Source of the DNA: Patiria miniata
Taxonomy: Eukaryota > Echinodermata > Asteroidea > Valvatida > Asterinidae
Direction: 5' to 3'
DNA: 64,000 bases
Assembly: GCF_015706575.1 (NCBI RefSeq)
Contig: NW_024037053.1
Location: forward strand, 2,790,001-2,854,000
The notes under the pieces were generated by a model. The model had not been told where the DNA came from, ran no database searches, and saw nothing but the letters and a program-made list of their open reading frames with translations. A program made the position numbers and the translations under genes. This document shows positions 13,669 through 23,794 of this stretch, in pieces; within the stretch, counting starts at the first letter, position 1, and each line of letters opens with the position of its first letter.

Positions 13669-16600
13669 GTAACTCATCTTAAATCACCTTACATGTTTCT
13701 AAGGATATTTGTCATTATTTTAGTGCTCGAAGGTGGTTGCTAGTGTTTTATTTTGACCGATATTGCGAATGCGAGCATATTATTTTGTGAGCAGTCACAT
13801 GTAGTCGAAGCCGCCATTTTTAAACCATGAATGTCTATATTTTTTGCACACATTCCAAGAAGAAGAATGTTTCCACAATTGACTGCATGGATGAATGTAA
13901 CTGTTCATTGCATGGTATTGCAAATGACATTTTTGCAGCATGTTAAAGAGGTTAATATTGTTTGTAGAATGTTGAATGGTCAAATGTTGGTGCTCAGAAA
14001 TTTCTTGTCAACTTCACTTTTTCTGTTGCAGTTTCACATTAAAAATTGTATTTTTTATGACAATTTTTTTTTCAATAGAAACCACACTGGGAAAGTATGT
14101 TGCATCCTGATGCCACTTTTTTTCATCATATAGGGCCTATTATGTCAATGAAGGTCAGTCATTGCCAATAGCCTATGCTTAAATTAAAAGACATGAATCT
14201 GGGACTGAGAAACATTTCCAATTTTGTACATGTTTGTAACAAAATACTTCGAAAATGCACTTGACCCTTCAATAGACTTTGTACACATCTGGTGTCTGGA
14301 TGCTACATTCTTTCCCTACACTGTAAGCTGGTAAGTTGAAACCAGAACATGAAAATCAACTTGATATCCAACTAAAAAAAAAAGATTATAAATATTTTAC
14401 CACACTTAAAAAAGCCCTTTTGTTTTTTACAAATTACAAATTACCGAAGCCCCCAGTTGAAATTATTGAAATCTAAGGTTGAAAATATTATATTTTTTTT
14501 TGAAAAATTTTTGCAACCTGACTTTTTCCTTCATATATCATCTCAATGAAGTTCCGTCAAATGTTCAAAAATGATGATAAAACATGGATCTGGGGCTGAA
14601 AAACATTTCCCATTTTGTTGGGAAATACTTACAAAATTTTCTGACTCTCCATAGACTTTGTACACAACCGCTGAAGTGGCGTCATGTGGCGACATTTTTT
14701 CTGTTTTTTTTTCAATTGGTGTAAATTAACTTGCATTATTAATTGGTAAAATAACGTGCAAAATTGTTTCCAACTTAGACCTGTAAAGAGAGCATTTTGT
14801 TTGTACAGAAACGCGGCAGGAGCCTGTGGACTCCAGAAGGCAAGGCGGCCGAGGCGGCAACCGAGGCTCCAGCGCCCGCCAAGGCGGAGAAAACCGACGC
14901 CCGCCCCGCGAGAGAAGGGATCAAGACTCCAGCGAGAACCAAGAGAACCATGCCCCGGCCGAGGTCCGGGGTGAGAGGTCGGACCGGCCGGTGTACCGGG
15001 GAGCCGATCAAGCCGACAGGCCGCCGAGGGGCGAGAGAGGCCGAGGCCGGGGGCGTGGCAGAGGGCGCGGCGGATACTCTGGTGGGCGTGACTTCCGGGG
15101 CAAGAGGGAGTTTGAACGCCATAGCGGCAACGACAAGAGGTACTTGTAAATTTGAGGTGGTGGCGACACTAAAAAAAATTCCAGCCTGTTTTCTTTTCAC
15201 TACATGTATCCCACAAAATGGGATTAAAAATTGTCCATTTAAGGTTTTTTTTGGATAAAGCGGACACAATACGAGGGCGCTATTCAGAGTGGGTAAAATT
15301 GGGTAAGTACCAGAGTTTTCAACCACTCTAAATAGCGCCCTCGTATTGTGTCCACCTTATCTCAATAAGGCTGAGTTTGGCTGCAAAGGGTGAAATTATA
15401 CGATTTTGACCTGAAAAGTTCACTGATCATTTCCAATAATTGTCGGAACGAATTGATGCACCAAGCCAGATTTCTCACTCTGAAGGGAAGGCACTCTGAG
15501 TGCACGTGACGGCTACAATTTGATTGTAGTTCTTTATATTTGACTGAGAAATTGTGTCTAATTACATCTGTGTCGTTGGATTTTGGAGTTTCGTTAAAGT
15601 ACATAAGAATAGAAGCTCCAGTTGCCAAGAAGTTAATTGTCAAATGGAACAATTTTTTTTGTTTCACTTTTGTTTATATTCATGAGTCATCTGTTGCATT
15701 GTGGTGGAATGTTGTTTTCCTGGTCAGTTTTAGAATAAATACACTTTGGTTGAGAACATTTGTTGAACCCAATATTGGAAAGAATTACATACACAGACAT
15801 CATTTTCCCTGCAGTGACCTATCGGCCATCAGAAAGTGATAACATGTCTAAAAAGTCAACTTTAGCAAGGAAAATATTGAAGCATTTACTGAGAAAACAG
15901 CTTTTTTGAGACCAGTCTCATAGGGTTTGTGCACAGGGTGTCAAGTGATGTCCAGGTATGGAATTGTTTCCCCAATATTTGACCCAAACTGTCCTACCCA
16001 GCATTATCCAACAGTGGGCAGTGTCATGACATGTTGGTCTGAGTGGTGGACTGAAGACATTTTTTTTTTTCCTGGTGGTTGAATTTTGTTGGATTCAGCT
16101 TGCTTCACACATCAGGGCCTATTTACACATGGGCGATTTTGTCGCGACGACTCTGGCGCGCAGCAATGTCGTAGATACTCGTGTGTGAACAAAGATGCAT
16201 GAATGTCACGCAAAATAGCCGCTTTATCCAAGTTGCAGGACACAACACTTCTTTACTCAGTGCACTTTCCTTCACTGTAAAGATTGTCCGCACTGCAGTT
16301 GTTCAGATACTTCACTTTGCCAGACTAGCAAGCCTATCTCTGTGAGCGCAACCCAAAGGTTGCGTAAGGAGTAATAGGGTAGGTTATTACAAGCAATTTG
16401 ATTATGCGGAACTTGTTAAAACGTACATGTGCATAACTGCCATGTTTTGGTTAAAAGGGAAGTTAATGCACAATAGCTATGAAATTATTTTAACCCTAAC
16501 TCCCTAGGCCTTTTTGCTTGGATAGCCTCAATCCTGCAAAATCCTCCAATTGGCCGCATGGAAAAACAGCATGATATAGCCTCAATCCTGCAAATTCCTC

Positions 16601-19600
16601 CATTACTTCTTGAATATGGTCCATGGAGGGGTGACCACTGCCTGAATCCTGCAAAATACTGCGGCAGTGACTGTCAATAGGTTGAGGCTTGGCCAGTGAC
16701 ATCCTGGAGCAGTACGGAGGATTTCAAGCATAATCCAGGCCTATATTTATGCTTGGCTGAGCAAAAACAACACAAGATCCGGCCCAAGACCTTGACAAAG
16801 TGCATCCTACGAAATAATAAACGCACTTTAGCCATGTAACCTCAATCCTCCAAATTCCTCCACTTTGGCAAAAAGGATTTTGAAGGATTCAGGGCGGTTA
16901 GGGTTAATATTTATTAACAGTCACTGCACTTAATGAACGATAAACATAGTCCGAGTTAGTTTTGCACCACCTGGGCACCGCTATACTGACATGGAAAAGT
17001 ACGCCTGTCTCTGTGTCTAAATGCGAGCCTTCACGGGCTGACTTGATGCCTTCTTCTGTTTCAGCAGCTCCTTAAAGCCCCAAGACAAGCGTGAGGGGGC
17101 CGGCTCCCACAACTGGGGCACGCCCAAGGACGACATGAGGTGAGTGGACAGGTTTTGGGGCTCTTTTTTTGCTTTCCTGCTACGAGCATCTCAAAACTCC
17201 AGGAAACTCTTCCCACTTGGATACCGACCAATTTTTTTTTCCGCCTTGAAGTAGAAAATAGTGCTTGGCAAAGTTTAGCACGCACGATGAAAATCAACGG
17301 AGAGACAGTTTTATGCAAAGACACAAGTTTTCTAGTGCGAGTTGGAAGATTTTGTTGTTTTGAGATGCTCCGGTTGTTGTTGACTCGCAGTCAATTCCTG
17401 TTGCACCCTCTCCACAGACTTACAACCCCCAATAATAAATGGACTCCACCCACCTAGGGTGTGGCCTAGTGGTTAGGGTTTGTGACTCATGATCTGAGGC
17501 CCAGGGGTTCGAATCGAGCCACTGGCCATGTGTTGTGTCCTTGGGCAAGCTGCTTCACCCCCACTTGCCTCTCTCCACCCAGGAGTATAAATGGGTACCG
17601 GCATTAGCTGGGGAGTAACCTGCGATGGAATAGAAATATTCTCAGTGGTTTCATGCCAAGGAAACCGGGCATAAATGCCGGCCTGATGGGCTATATTGGC
17701 TCTTGACATGCTTTACTTTTTCACTGTCTCAAAAGGAGCAGATAGCCATCGGTGACCTCACAGGACAAATTTTTCATTGGAATTTGCAGTAACCCCAAAG
17801 CGCCTTTGTTAGGGTGCCAAGGATATAGTCTAACTCTCTCTCTTTGTTGCCATTGATGGGGTACTGTAACAGTAGTGCAGACTTCATCCACTACATATAT
17901 GTATTGCTTCAAATTGGCAAATCACCCAAGTTGTAAAACAACCACTTGAACAATAACCCTGACAAATTTGACAATCCATGAAAATGGTTTTTGAAGCGCA
18001 TTTCTCACTTAACTCGGCACCAAATTGTGGGTGTGGCAGTAAGTTACTTATCTACCACCATGTTGCGTCTGGTTCTGAGTCACTAATCTACCCTTAATCA
18101 CATGTCTATACTAATTACTAAGTTACTAGTCGGCGACTAAGTCGCTTAAACTGCATACTAAGTCACTAGTTAGCCGCTCAGTCACTTAACTGCAAACTAA
18201 GTCACTAGTTAGCCGCTCAGTCAGTTAACTGCAAACTTAGTCACTAGTTAGCCGCTCAGTCACTTAACTGCAAACTAAGTCACTAGTTAGCCGCTCAGTC
18301 ACTTAATTGCAAACGAAGTCACTAGTTATACTTAACTGCAAACTGTCACTTATTATCCACTAGACCACTAACTCACTTAACTTCAAATGAAGTCACCAGT
18401 TATCCACTTAGTCACTTAACTACAAACCAAGTCGCTGATTAGAGACTAAGTCACTCGTTTGCACAAACAAAAAAGGATAATGCAAATTCATTTCTCAAAG
18501 AGCAATTCCTTTTCTTGTTTTTTTTTTTTTTTTACCCGTACGTTCAAAATGATATTTTTAAACACCTACCTTCGAATCTCTTTCTGATATGAAGCAGAAT
18601 CTTATATTTCATCAGGCAATGCAACCTTTCCTTACAGTCATCTGAAGCAAATTCTTTTAATAACATTGGGAATCGGACCTGTGCTACAAAGAACTTACAC
18701 TGTCAAAGTCCTCTTTTCATGCACATAAATCCCATTAGATTTCTCTTTAGGCACATGATCAATCCAACAAAATCTAATGTCAGCGTTAATGTGGAAGCCT
18801 GCTGAATCCAACAGACTTCAACAGTTTGTTGAGTGCTCAGATGTCCAACAGAGGTTTTCTGTAAAAATGCGTTTATCTGGGTATGGGCTGTCAGAAGTTA
18901 CCACTTCTCAGACCTAACCCCCTAGGGTATTCTGGCTGGTTTGGGCTAGAAACCCTGCTTAATGTAGCAACATATAACACTTGTCAAAATGACACGTCTG
19001 CCCAGTGTAGCAAGATCCATCAGGTCAGAAATCTCATGGTCAAAATGCCTCAGAGTATGTGATCACCGATACAACTGTGGCATTGTTCAATGGGACTAGC
19101 TCTCATTGTCTCAGAATTGGCCGTTTATGCACTGGTGGTGGCTCAATGCAGCAAGGTCCCACAGACTTTTAAGCCAAGTTTCCATTTGGGGAGTGTGTGG
19201 CCTAGTAGTTAGTGTTCGTGACTCATGATCAGAGGGTGAGGGGTTCGAATCCAGCTGCTGGCCATATATTGTGTCCTTGGCCCCACTTGCCCCTCTCCAC
19301 CCAGGACTATAAATGGGTACCGGCATTAGCATCCCATCCAGGGGAAGTAGAAATATTCTCGGTCGTTTCATGCTACTGAAACCGGAGATAAACGCAGGCC
19401 TGATGGGCCACATTGGCTCGTGACAGACTTTACTTTCAATATCGAGGTAAGAAACGCACTAACGCAGAGAGCAACGCAAACGAGATCCAAACTGCAAGGC
19501 AGACGTATGGAAACATTTCATTCCACAAATGTCAGCGACAACCCAAACGGACGCAAACTATCTCGTAGACGATCGCGGAGTCTGCACAAGCTTAACGTCG

Positions 19601-22600
19601 ATATGGAAACTAGGCTTTGCACCTGTTGCACTGTGTTGCGTCTGGCAGGGTCAGGTTAGTCCGTTGAGCTCATTCATTTCAAATGTCTGTTTTATTGCAT
19701 TGCAGGGACCTGAACACATCGAACGTTACCGACGATGGAGAAACAACCCCTGAATACAGCGGACAACCCATGGACACGGACGCACAACCCAAGTAAGCTT
19801 ACGTTCTCTTGGTCAGTGTCTGGCCGTGTCCGAATCATCTGGCTATGGCCGGCAATAACGCACGGGTCTATGTGAAGTAGTGGCAGCCGCTAGCCAGTGG
19901 CTTCCATAGATGCGTGTGTTATTTCTGGCTGTAGCCATATGATTTGGACATGGCCAATCTTAATGCCAGTGGTTTCACTCATACCAAATGACCAAGGTCC
20001 CTGTTCACATATGCAATACAGTAAACTCTCATTCACTTGAAAACTCCGATAACTCGAAAGTCCATTTTTCTTGAAGTAGTAGTCCATTCCGATGTAGGGA
20101 TAAGGATTTTTTTTGAGACGCACTGTTGGAAATTTCCGTTAGTAGTTCTTTTTTTTTTTTATTCGGCGAAGCACGCGCAAGCGTTGACACGACGAACACG
20201 CGCGCGCGGTTGCTATAATTCGTCGGATCAGTGCGCAACATCGCGTAGCTGCAATTGGCTCAGTGAGAACGTGTCTTGGACTTGGACTCTGGATACCTCA
20301 AACTTTGTATCCATTCCCTTGAGATTTGACTTAACGGGAGTTTACTGTAGTTGAGTTCCTTACAAGTCCTCCAGTCTCAAGTCAAGTACCATGACAAAAG
20401 CAGTCCATTGTAAATGTTTATATGTGATAAACTTTTACCTGGACTTGTGACGGCCTTGTGATAGATGTGAATGCAACTCTGGTTCAGATCAAAAATTAAC
20501 GCTAAACCTCCTCAGTCCTCCAAAATCAACCAGCTGGTTTGGGAGGGTTTAGGCTAAATGGCAAAGCAAGTGTAAGTTGACTTTGGAGGATGCATTGTGT
20601 CGAGTTTGTAGGCTGTACCCAGCATTATTTATGTTCAGCCATGCATAATTGAGATCGAAATTATACTGGGCATCATCCGCACTGCTTCTGGATATCAACT
20701 GCGCTGCCTCAACCTATTACAGTGATTTTGAAGGATCGAGACAGTGGACACCCCTCCATTCAGCGAATTCAAGAGATAACGGATGATTTTGGAGGATTGA
20801 GGCTGTATCAAATTTTCACATGGTGGCAATGGGAGGATTTTGCAGGATTGAGGATGTTTTCTAGCAAAAAGGCCTAGGCTGTAAAGGTTAAGAGCTGTGT
20901 AAGCATTAAATTTGTTTCGTTTCGGCAGGGAAACCACCGAAGGCGGAGAGACCAAGGACGGCGAGGCAGTGGAAGGAGAGGAAGAAGTCCCCAAGGAGGA
21001 GGAGGCAAAAGAGCTGACTCTGGATGAGTACAAGGAGCAACTCTCCAAGGAACGCTCCAAGGCTCAGTTCAATGTCCGCCGCCCTGGCGAGGGAGAAGAC
21101 ACCAGCCAGTGGGGACAGACCGTGGCTCTCAAGAAACAGGACCGAAGTGAGGACGAAAAGGTGAGTTTCTCAAGTAATGATTTATAGTAACCGTGAAGCC
21201 GATTCCAAACTTTGCAGCCGTCCCATGAGGGCCAAGGATGATTTCAACAGAATCTTGACCCTAACCCTCCAGGGTATTTTGGCTAGAAACCCTGCTAAAC
21301 GCAGCAACATGCAACACTCGTCTAAGTGACAAGCCTGCCCAGTGTAGCAAGATTCATCAGGTCACAAATCTCAAGGCCAAACTGCCTCAGAGTCTGTGGT
21401 CACCAACTGCAGCAGGATACAACTGTGGCATTGTTCTATGGGATTAGCTCTCATTGTCTCAGAAGTGGCCGTTGATGCACTGGTGTTCGTAGCTGAATGC
21501 ATCAAAGTGCACCAGACTTTTCAGCCTGTCCCACTGTGTTGCGTCTGGCAGGGTTAGGGTTAATTAATGATGCCACTTGAGAGGATGGTACTGAAGCATG
21601 GGCACTCATCGGTGTGAGTGGTGTCGGACTCAAGTCCAGGACCTGGACTCAAGTCCGACTCAAGTTAAATTTCGATGACTCAGACTCAACTCGACTCCAG
21701 TCATATCGGCAAAAAGACTTAGACTTGGACTCGACCATTATGGTTCAGATTTGATGATAATGACTCCTTACTCACGAGTCACACATTTTTTTTTACCAAA
21801 GAAATATAATTTTGATGTTTTTCCCCCCTTAATGTAACGCCATAAAGCTTGAGAATTCTGTACCCACTTACGATCTCGACCGACATGAATTTTCTTCGGG
21901 AAATTCTGATAGTCAAGACAAAAATCAGAGAAAACATACCAGAAACCAGAGCATACCAGAAACCAGAGCCTCTTTTTTTTGGCCTAAAGAACATTAAACA
22001 CATTATAAACCGTAACCCACCATCTCCAGGTGGTATTGTAAATCGTAACGTTTGTTATTAAATGCACTCCTTCCTATTTCCCACAACCGCAAATCACTTT
22101 AATACATATATTGCTTACATGTATGAGAGTCCAGCACCCGATTTCAGGAAGCGCTGCGACGCGTCGCAACTCGAGTTACGACGTGTAACACGTCGCAACT
22201 CGCGACGCGTCGTATCTTCCATTTCACGAAAGTTGCGATGTGTTAAACGCGTCGTAAGTTCCTTGACAACGGCTTAAAACACGTCGCAAGTTACGACGTG
22301 TCTAGTGGTCATCGCAAAATAAGAAGAGTCATTTCTAAGCCAGTTTTATGCCACAAACATTACATTAACGAGATTATAATACCGAGGCAATGTGTGTAAA
22401 GTTGTAAATAGAAAATTCATTGAATAATTATGAATTAGACTGGAATATTAGAGTTGAAATTTCAAAGTAGCTATACAGTCCAATGAGAGCTTGTTTTCCT
22501 TCAAAATTGCATCGCACGGGCGCCATTTTGTTTTACGTTTTAACAAATGTCGAGCTGAGATCCGACGACTCTTTGTTGAATATCAGACGACTATTTACTG

Positions 22601-23794
22601 TACGCTGACTAAAGACATAAAACAGTCACCGAGTTGTGCTATAAATACACCTACGACGCGCCGCACTTACGACATGTTTAGTGAAATGGATCACAGGACG
22701 TGTCGCAGCAGCGACGCATCGTAGAGATACGACGCGTCGCAGCGCTGCGATGCATCGTAAGTTACGAAGAGTTTGATGAAATCGGGTGCAGGTCAGTGCA
22801 TATGTATCTATATCGTACAGTGCATTGGCCTACACGTTCATGTACACATTGGCTCGTGACTCGGAGACTCGGGTTTGAATCAAACGACTCGTGTCATGGG
22901 CTCAGATTTGAACCAAATGAGTCAAATACTTGGACTCAACCCGAGCGACATGACTACAACTCGGGCACTCTTAGAAAATGGCACTGAAGTGTCGGGCAAT
23001 ATCCTAATTTTTTACTTTTCGCTGAGACATCATGCATATAGTTTAAACATCATGTTGATTTCATATGGAAGAAAATATGCTTAAACGTTTTCATTGCAGA
23101 TTCAGTTCCAGCATGTTTGCTTAACAATTGTACGAGTTATGCTGATAACCTTTTCCCTGTTGTGTTTCAGCCTGCCGCCGTGGTAGAGCATCCACACAAG
23201 GATCGCCAAGGCAAGGCCCAGGTTGTGGACATCAACATCAGCTTCAACGAATCGGAGCGCCAGTCTGGAGAAGGAGGGCGGGGCATGGGACGCGGAGGAC
23301 GTGGCGGCCGCGGAGGCAGAGGTGGCCGCGGCGGTCGCGGTGGTCGTGACGGCGGTGGTCGTGATGGCGGTGGTCGTGATGGAGGTAGTCGTGATGGTGG
23401 TCGTGATGGCGGTCGGGATGGCGGTCGTGATGGCGGTGGTCGTGATGGTGGTGGTCGTGAGGGCGCTGGTCAAGAGGGTGGTGGTCGTGAGGGCGGCGGT
23501 CGTGGTCGCGACTTCGGCCGCGATCGCGACTTTGGCCGTGATCGCGACTTTGAGCGCGACGACACCCGCACCGATCGTCGCAGCGGGGAGAATGAGCGTG
23601 GATACACCCCGCGGGGCGGTGGCCGCGGCGGCGGCTTTGGAGGCCGTGGTGGAGGTCGCGGAGGTCGTGGTGGAGGTCGCGGCGGAGGTCGCGGTGGCGG
23701 CGGGGGACGAGGTGGCCGTGGTGGAAGCAGCAGTCAGGCTCCACTGATGACCAGCGAGGAGGAATTCCCCACTCTTGGTGGCGGCCCCAAGTAA
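13476..23794 (+). CDS. SERBP1: SERBP1/HABP4 (Vig) orthologue, RNA- and ribosome-binding protein (complete, 6 coding exons)
   Basis: The exons are 13476-13668, 14809-15139, 17065-17139, 19706-19792, 20929-21160 and 23171-23794, with intron phases 1, 2, 2, 2, 0. They total 1542 nt, 513 aa plus TAA. The family binds mRNA and idle 80S ribosomes, where it works with eEF2 to keep ribosomes dormant. Seen here: N-terminal VENRFFLDMDMVGDPLEIL; a Lys-rich stretch; RG repeats (about 140-158) followed by RGKREFERHSGND; the core motif GAGSHNWGTPKDDM; an acidic region; LTLDEYKEQLSKERSKAQFN (about 258-277) with VRRPGEGED; a very long RGG/RDGG domain; and the C-terminal hallmark EEFPTLGG. Human SERBP1 is about 400 aa; the excess lies in the Gly/Arg region. 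The ATG at 13476 (AAAGATGG) is the first in-frame Met. This is probably the single invertebrate gene that predates the SERBP1/HABP4 split. It is divergent from ZNF367. Confidence 0.95.
14143..14310 (+). repeat. Dispersed repeat family I, copy 2
   Basis: GTCAATGAAGGTCAGTCATT and ATCTGGGACTGAGAAACAT match the 10505 copy. Located in SERBP1 intron 1. Confidence 0.65.
14535..14702 (+). repeat. Dispersed repeat family I, copy 3
   Basis: Matches the 10505 copy through to the GCTGAAGTGGCGTCA end. It lies about 110 bp before SERBP1 exon 2. Confidence 0.65.
14809..15139 (+). CDS. SERBP1: SERBP1 coding exon 2
   Basis: Acceptor ttgtacag|AAACG, donor CAAGAG|GTACTT, phase 1 to 2. It encodes TRQEPVDSRRQGGRGGNRG, an Arg/Glu-rich linker, the first RG box (GERGRGRGRGRGRGGYSGG) and RGKREFERHSGND. 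It is much more GC-rich than the flanking introns. Confidence 0.93.
15254..15361. mobile_element. Short palindromic MITE in SERBP1 intron 2
   Basis: 108 bp. Arms GACACAATACGAGGGCGCTA and its exact complement TAGCGCCCTCGTATTGTGTC, extended to about 40 bp per arm with few mismatches. Loop about 28 nt. It lies 115 bp after the exon 2 donor. Confidence 0.88.
16490..16907 (+). mobile_element. TTAA-ended MITE family C, copy 1 (SERBP1 intron 2)
   Basis: Starts TTAACCCTAACTCCC and ends GGCGGTTAGGGTTAA. The interior repeats CCTCAATCCTGCAAAATCCT. The same element is at 20496-20891 (inverted) and 51853-52279, all bounded by TTAA. Confidence 0.82.
17065..17139 (+). CDS. SERBP1: SERBP1 coding exon 3, with tandem NAGNAG acceptor
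   Basis: Residues about 175-199. It encodes the family core LKPQDKREGAGSHNWGTPKD. The acceptor is tttcagcag, so splicing may start at 17065 or 17068, which includes or omits one Ser without a frame change. Donor CATGAG|GTGAGT. Confidence 0.92.
17455..17720 (+). mobile_element. tRNA-derived SINE family A, copy 2 (SERBP1 intron 3)
   Basis: GTGTGGCCTAGTGGTTAGGG head, B-box GGTTCGAATCG, central TTGGGCAAGCTGCTTCACCC, then AGTATAAATGGGTACCGGCA. The 3' part ends GACATGCTTTACTTTTTC. Confidence 0.9.
18108..18462 (+). repeat. 39-bp tandem array (SERBP1 intron 3)
   Basis: Unit CTAAGTCACTAGTTAGCCGC continuing TCAGTCACTTAACTGCAAA. Clear unit starts are at 18158, 18197 and onwards; the array decays towards both ends. 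Confidence 0.85.
18756..18860. repeat. Fragment of dispersed repeat family E
   Basis: GCCTGCTGAATCCAACAG and TCAACAGTTTGTTGAG phrases resemble the fuller copy at 61381-61617. Confidence 0.4.
18916..19190 (+). mobile_element. Family D repeat, copy 1, left part
   Basis: CTAACCCCCTAGGGTATTCT to ACAGACTTTTAAGCC matches 21257-21530. It is interrupted by a SINE (19191-19437). The family's terminal GTTGCGTCTGGCAGGGT reappears at 19637-19653. Confidence 0.75.
19191..19437 (+). mobile_element. tRNA-derived SINE family A, copy 3 (nested in family D)
   Basis: GAGTGTGTGGCCTAGTAGTT head, B-box GGTTCGAATCC, then ATAAATGGGTACCGGCATTA and a 3' end of GACAGACTTTACTTTC. Part of the central domain is deleted. 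Confidence 0.88.
19438..19655 (+). repeat. CpG-rich filler and family D right end
   Basis: About 190 bp of CpG-rich sequence absent from the other family D copy, followed by the shared terminus TGTGTTGCGTCTGGCAGGGT. It lies 50 bp before SERBP1 exon 4. Confidence 0.5.
19706..19792 (+). CDS. SERBP1: SERBP1 coding exon 4
   Basis: Acceptor attgcag|GGACCTG, donor CCCAA|GTAAGC. It encodes DLNTSNVTDDGETTPEYSGQ and PMDTDAQP, corresponding to the DLDQSNVTEE region of vertebrate SERBP1. Phase 2 on both sides. Confidence 0.92.
19821..19956. mobile_element. MITE with GGCCGTGTCCGAAT ends (SERBP1 intron 4)
   Basis: Left arm TGGCCGTGTCCGAATCATCT, right arm ATGATTTGGACATGGCCA. Both continue as imperfect complements to the centre. 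It starts 28 bp after the exon 4 donor. A minimal relative is at 33459-33507. Confidence 0.8.
20496..20891 (-). mobile_element. TTAA-ended MITE family C, copy 2 (SERBP1 intron 4)
   Basis: Inverted relative to copies 1 and 3. Bounded by TTAACGCTAAACC and GTAAAGGTTAA. The inner AGGATTTTGCAGGATTGAGG is the complement of the shared core. It ends 37 bp before exon 5. Confidence 0.82.
20929..21160 (+). CDS. SERBP1: SERBP1 coding exon 5
   Basis: Acceptor ttcggcag|GGAAACC, donor GAAAAG|GTGAGT. It encodes the acidic stretch (VEGEEEVPKEEEAKE) followed by the conserved TLDEYKEQLSKERSKAQFN and the GEDTSQWGQTVALKK segment. A TTAA-ended MITE stops only 37 bp before this exon. Confidence 0.93.
21257..21566 (+). 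mobile_element. Family D repeat, copy 2 (SERBP1 intron 5)
   Basis: Starts TTGACCCTAACCCTCCAGGG and ends GCAGGGTTAGGGTTAA, so the ends are inverted. The interior matches the interrupted copy at 18916. Confidence 0.75.
21603..21785 (+). repeat. ACTCAAGTCC-rich repeat, left half
   Basis: Multiple GGACTCAAGTCC / GACTCAACTCGACTCC phrases. A similar TTGGACTCAACCCGAG block follows the fold-back at 22848-22990, as if the fold-back split one repeat. Confidence 0.5.
22134..22789. mobile_element. Fold-back element with cgacgcgtcg palindromes (SERBP1 intron 5)
   Basis: Ends GCACCCGATTTCA / TGAAATCGGGTGC are exact inverted copies. Both arms are full of ACGACGCGTCG and GTTACGACGTGT motifs. 656 bp, non-coding. 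Confidence 0.8.
22848..22990 (+). repeat. ACTCAAGTCC-rich repeat, right half
   Basis: GGCTCGTGACTCGGAGACTC, TTTGAATCAAACGACTCGTG and CTTGGACTCAACCCGAG phrases continue the repeat seen at 21603-21785. Confidence 0.45.
23171..23794 (+). CDS. SERBP1: SERBP1 terminal coding exon 6 (RGG/RDGG domain)
   Basis: Acceptor tgtgtttcag|CCTGCC, phase 0, stop TAA 23792-23794. It begins PAAVVEHPHKDRQGKAQVVD, matching the FRKPANDI..LEINFGDL region of the family. A long RGG stretch follows, then an expanded RDGG array, an RDFGRD triplicate, a second RGG block, and the C-terminal MTSEEEFPTLGGG. Strong GC bias keeps other frames and the antisense open here; those are artefacts. Confidence 0.94.
   Translation, partial: PAAVVEHPHKDRQGKAQVVDINISFNESERQSGEGGRGMGRGGRGGRGGRGGRGGRGGRDGGGRDGGGRDGGSRDGGRDGGRDGGRDGGGRDGGGREGAGQEGGGREGGGRGRDFGRDRDFGRDRDFERDDTRTDRRSGENERGYTPRGGGRGGGFGGRGGGRGGRGGGRGGGRGGGGGRGGRGGSSSQAPLMTSEEEFPTLGGGPK
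23335..23475 (+). repeat. Coding minisatellite giving RDGG repeats in SERBP1
   Basis: Imperfect 12/15-bp units of the type GGTCGTGATGGCGGT, about ten in tandem within exon 6. They encode RDGG/RDGGG. The unit length is always a multiple of three, so copy changes keep the frame. Confidence 0.85.

Noticed and set aside
14775-15326. Minus-strand open frame of 183 codons over SERBP1 exon 2
   Set aside because: Antisense shadow of an Arg/Gly-rich exon, with no recognisable domain.
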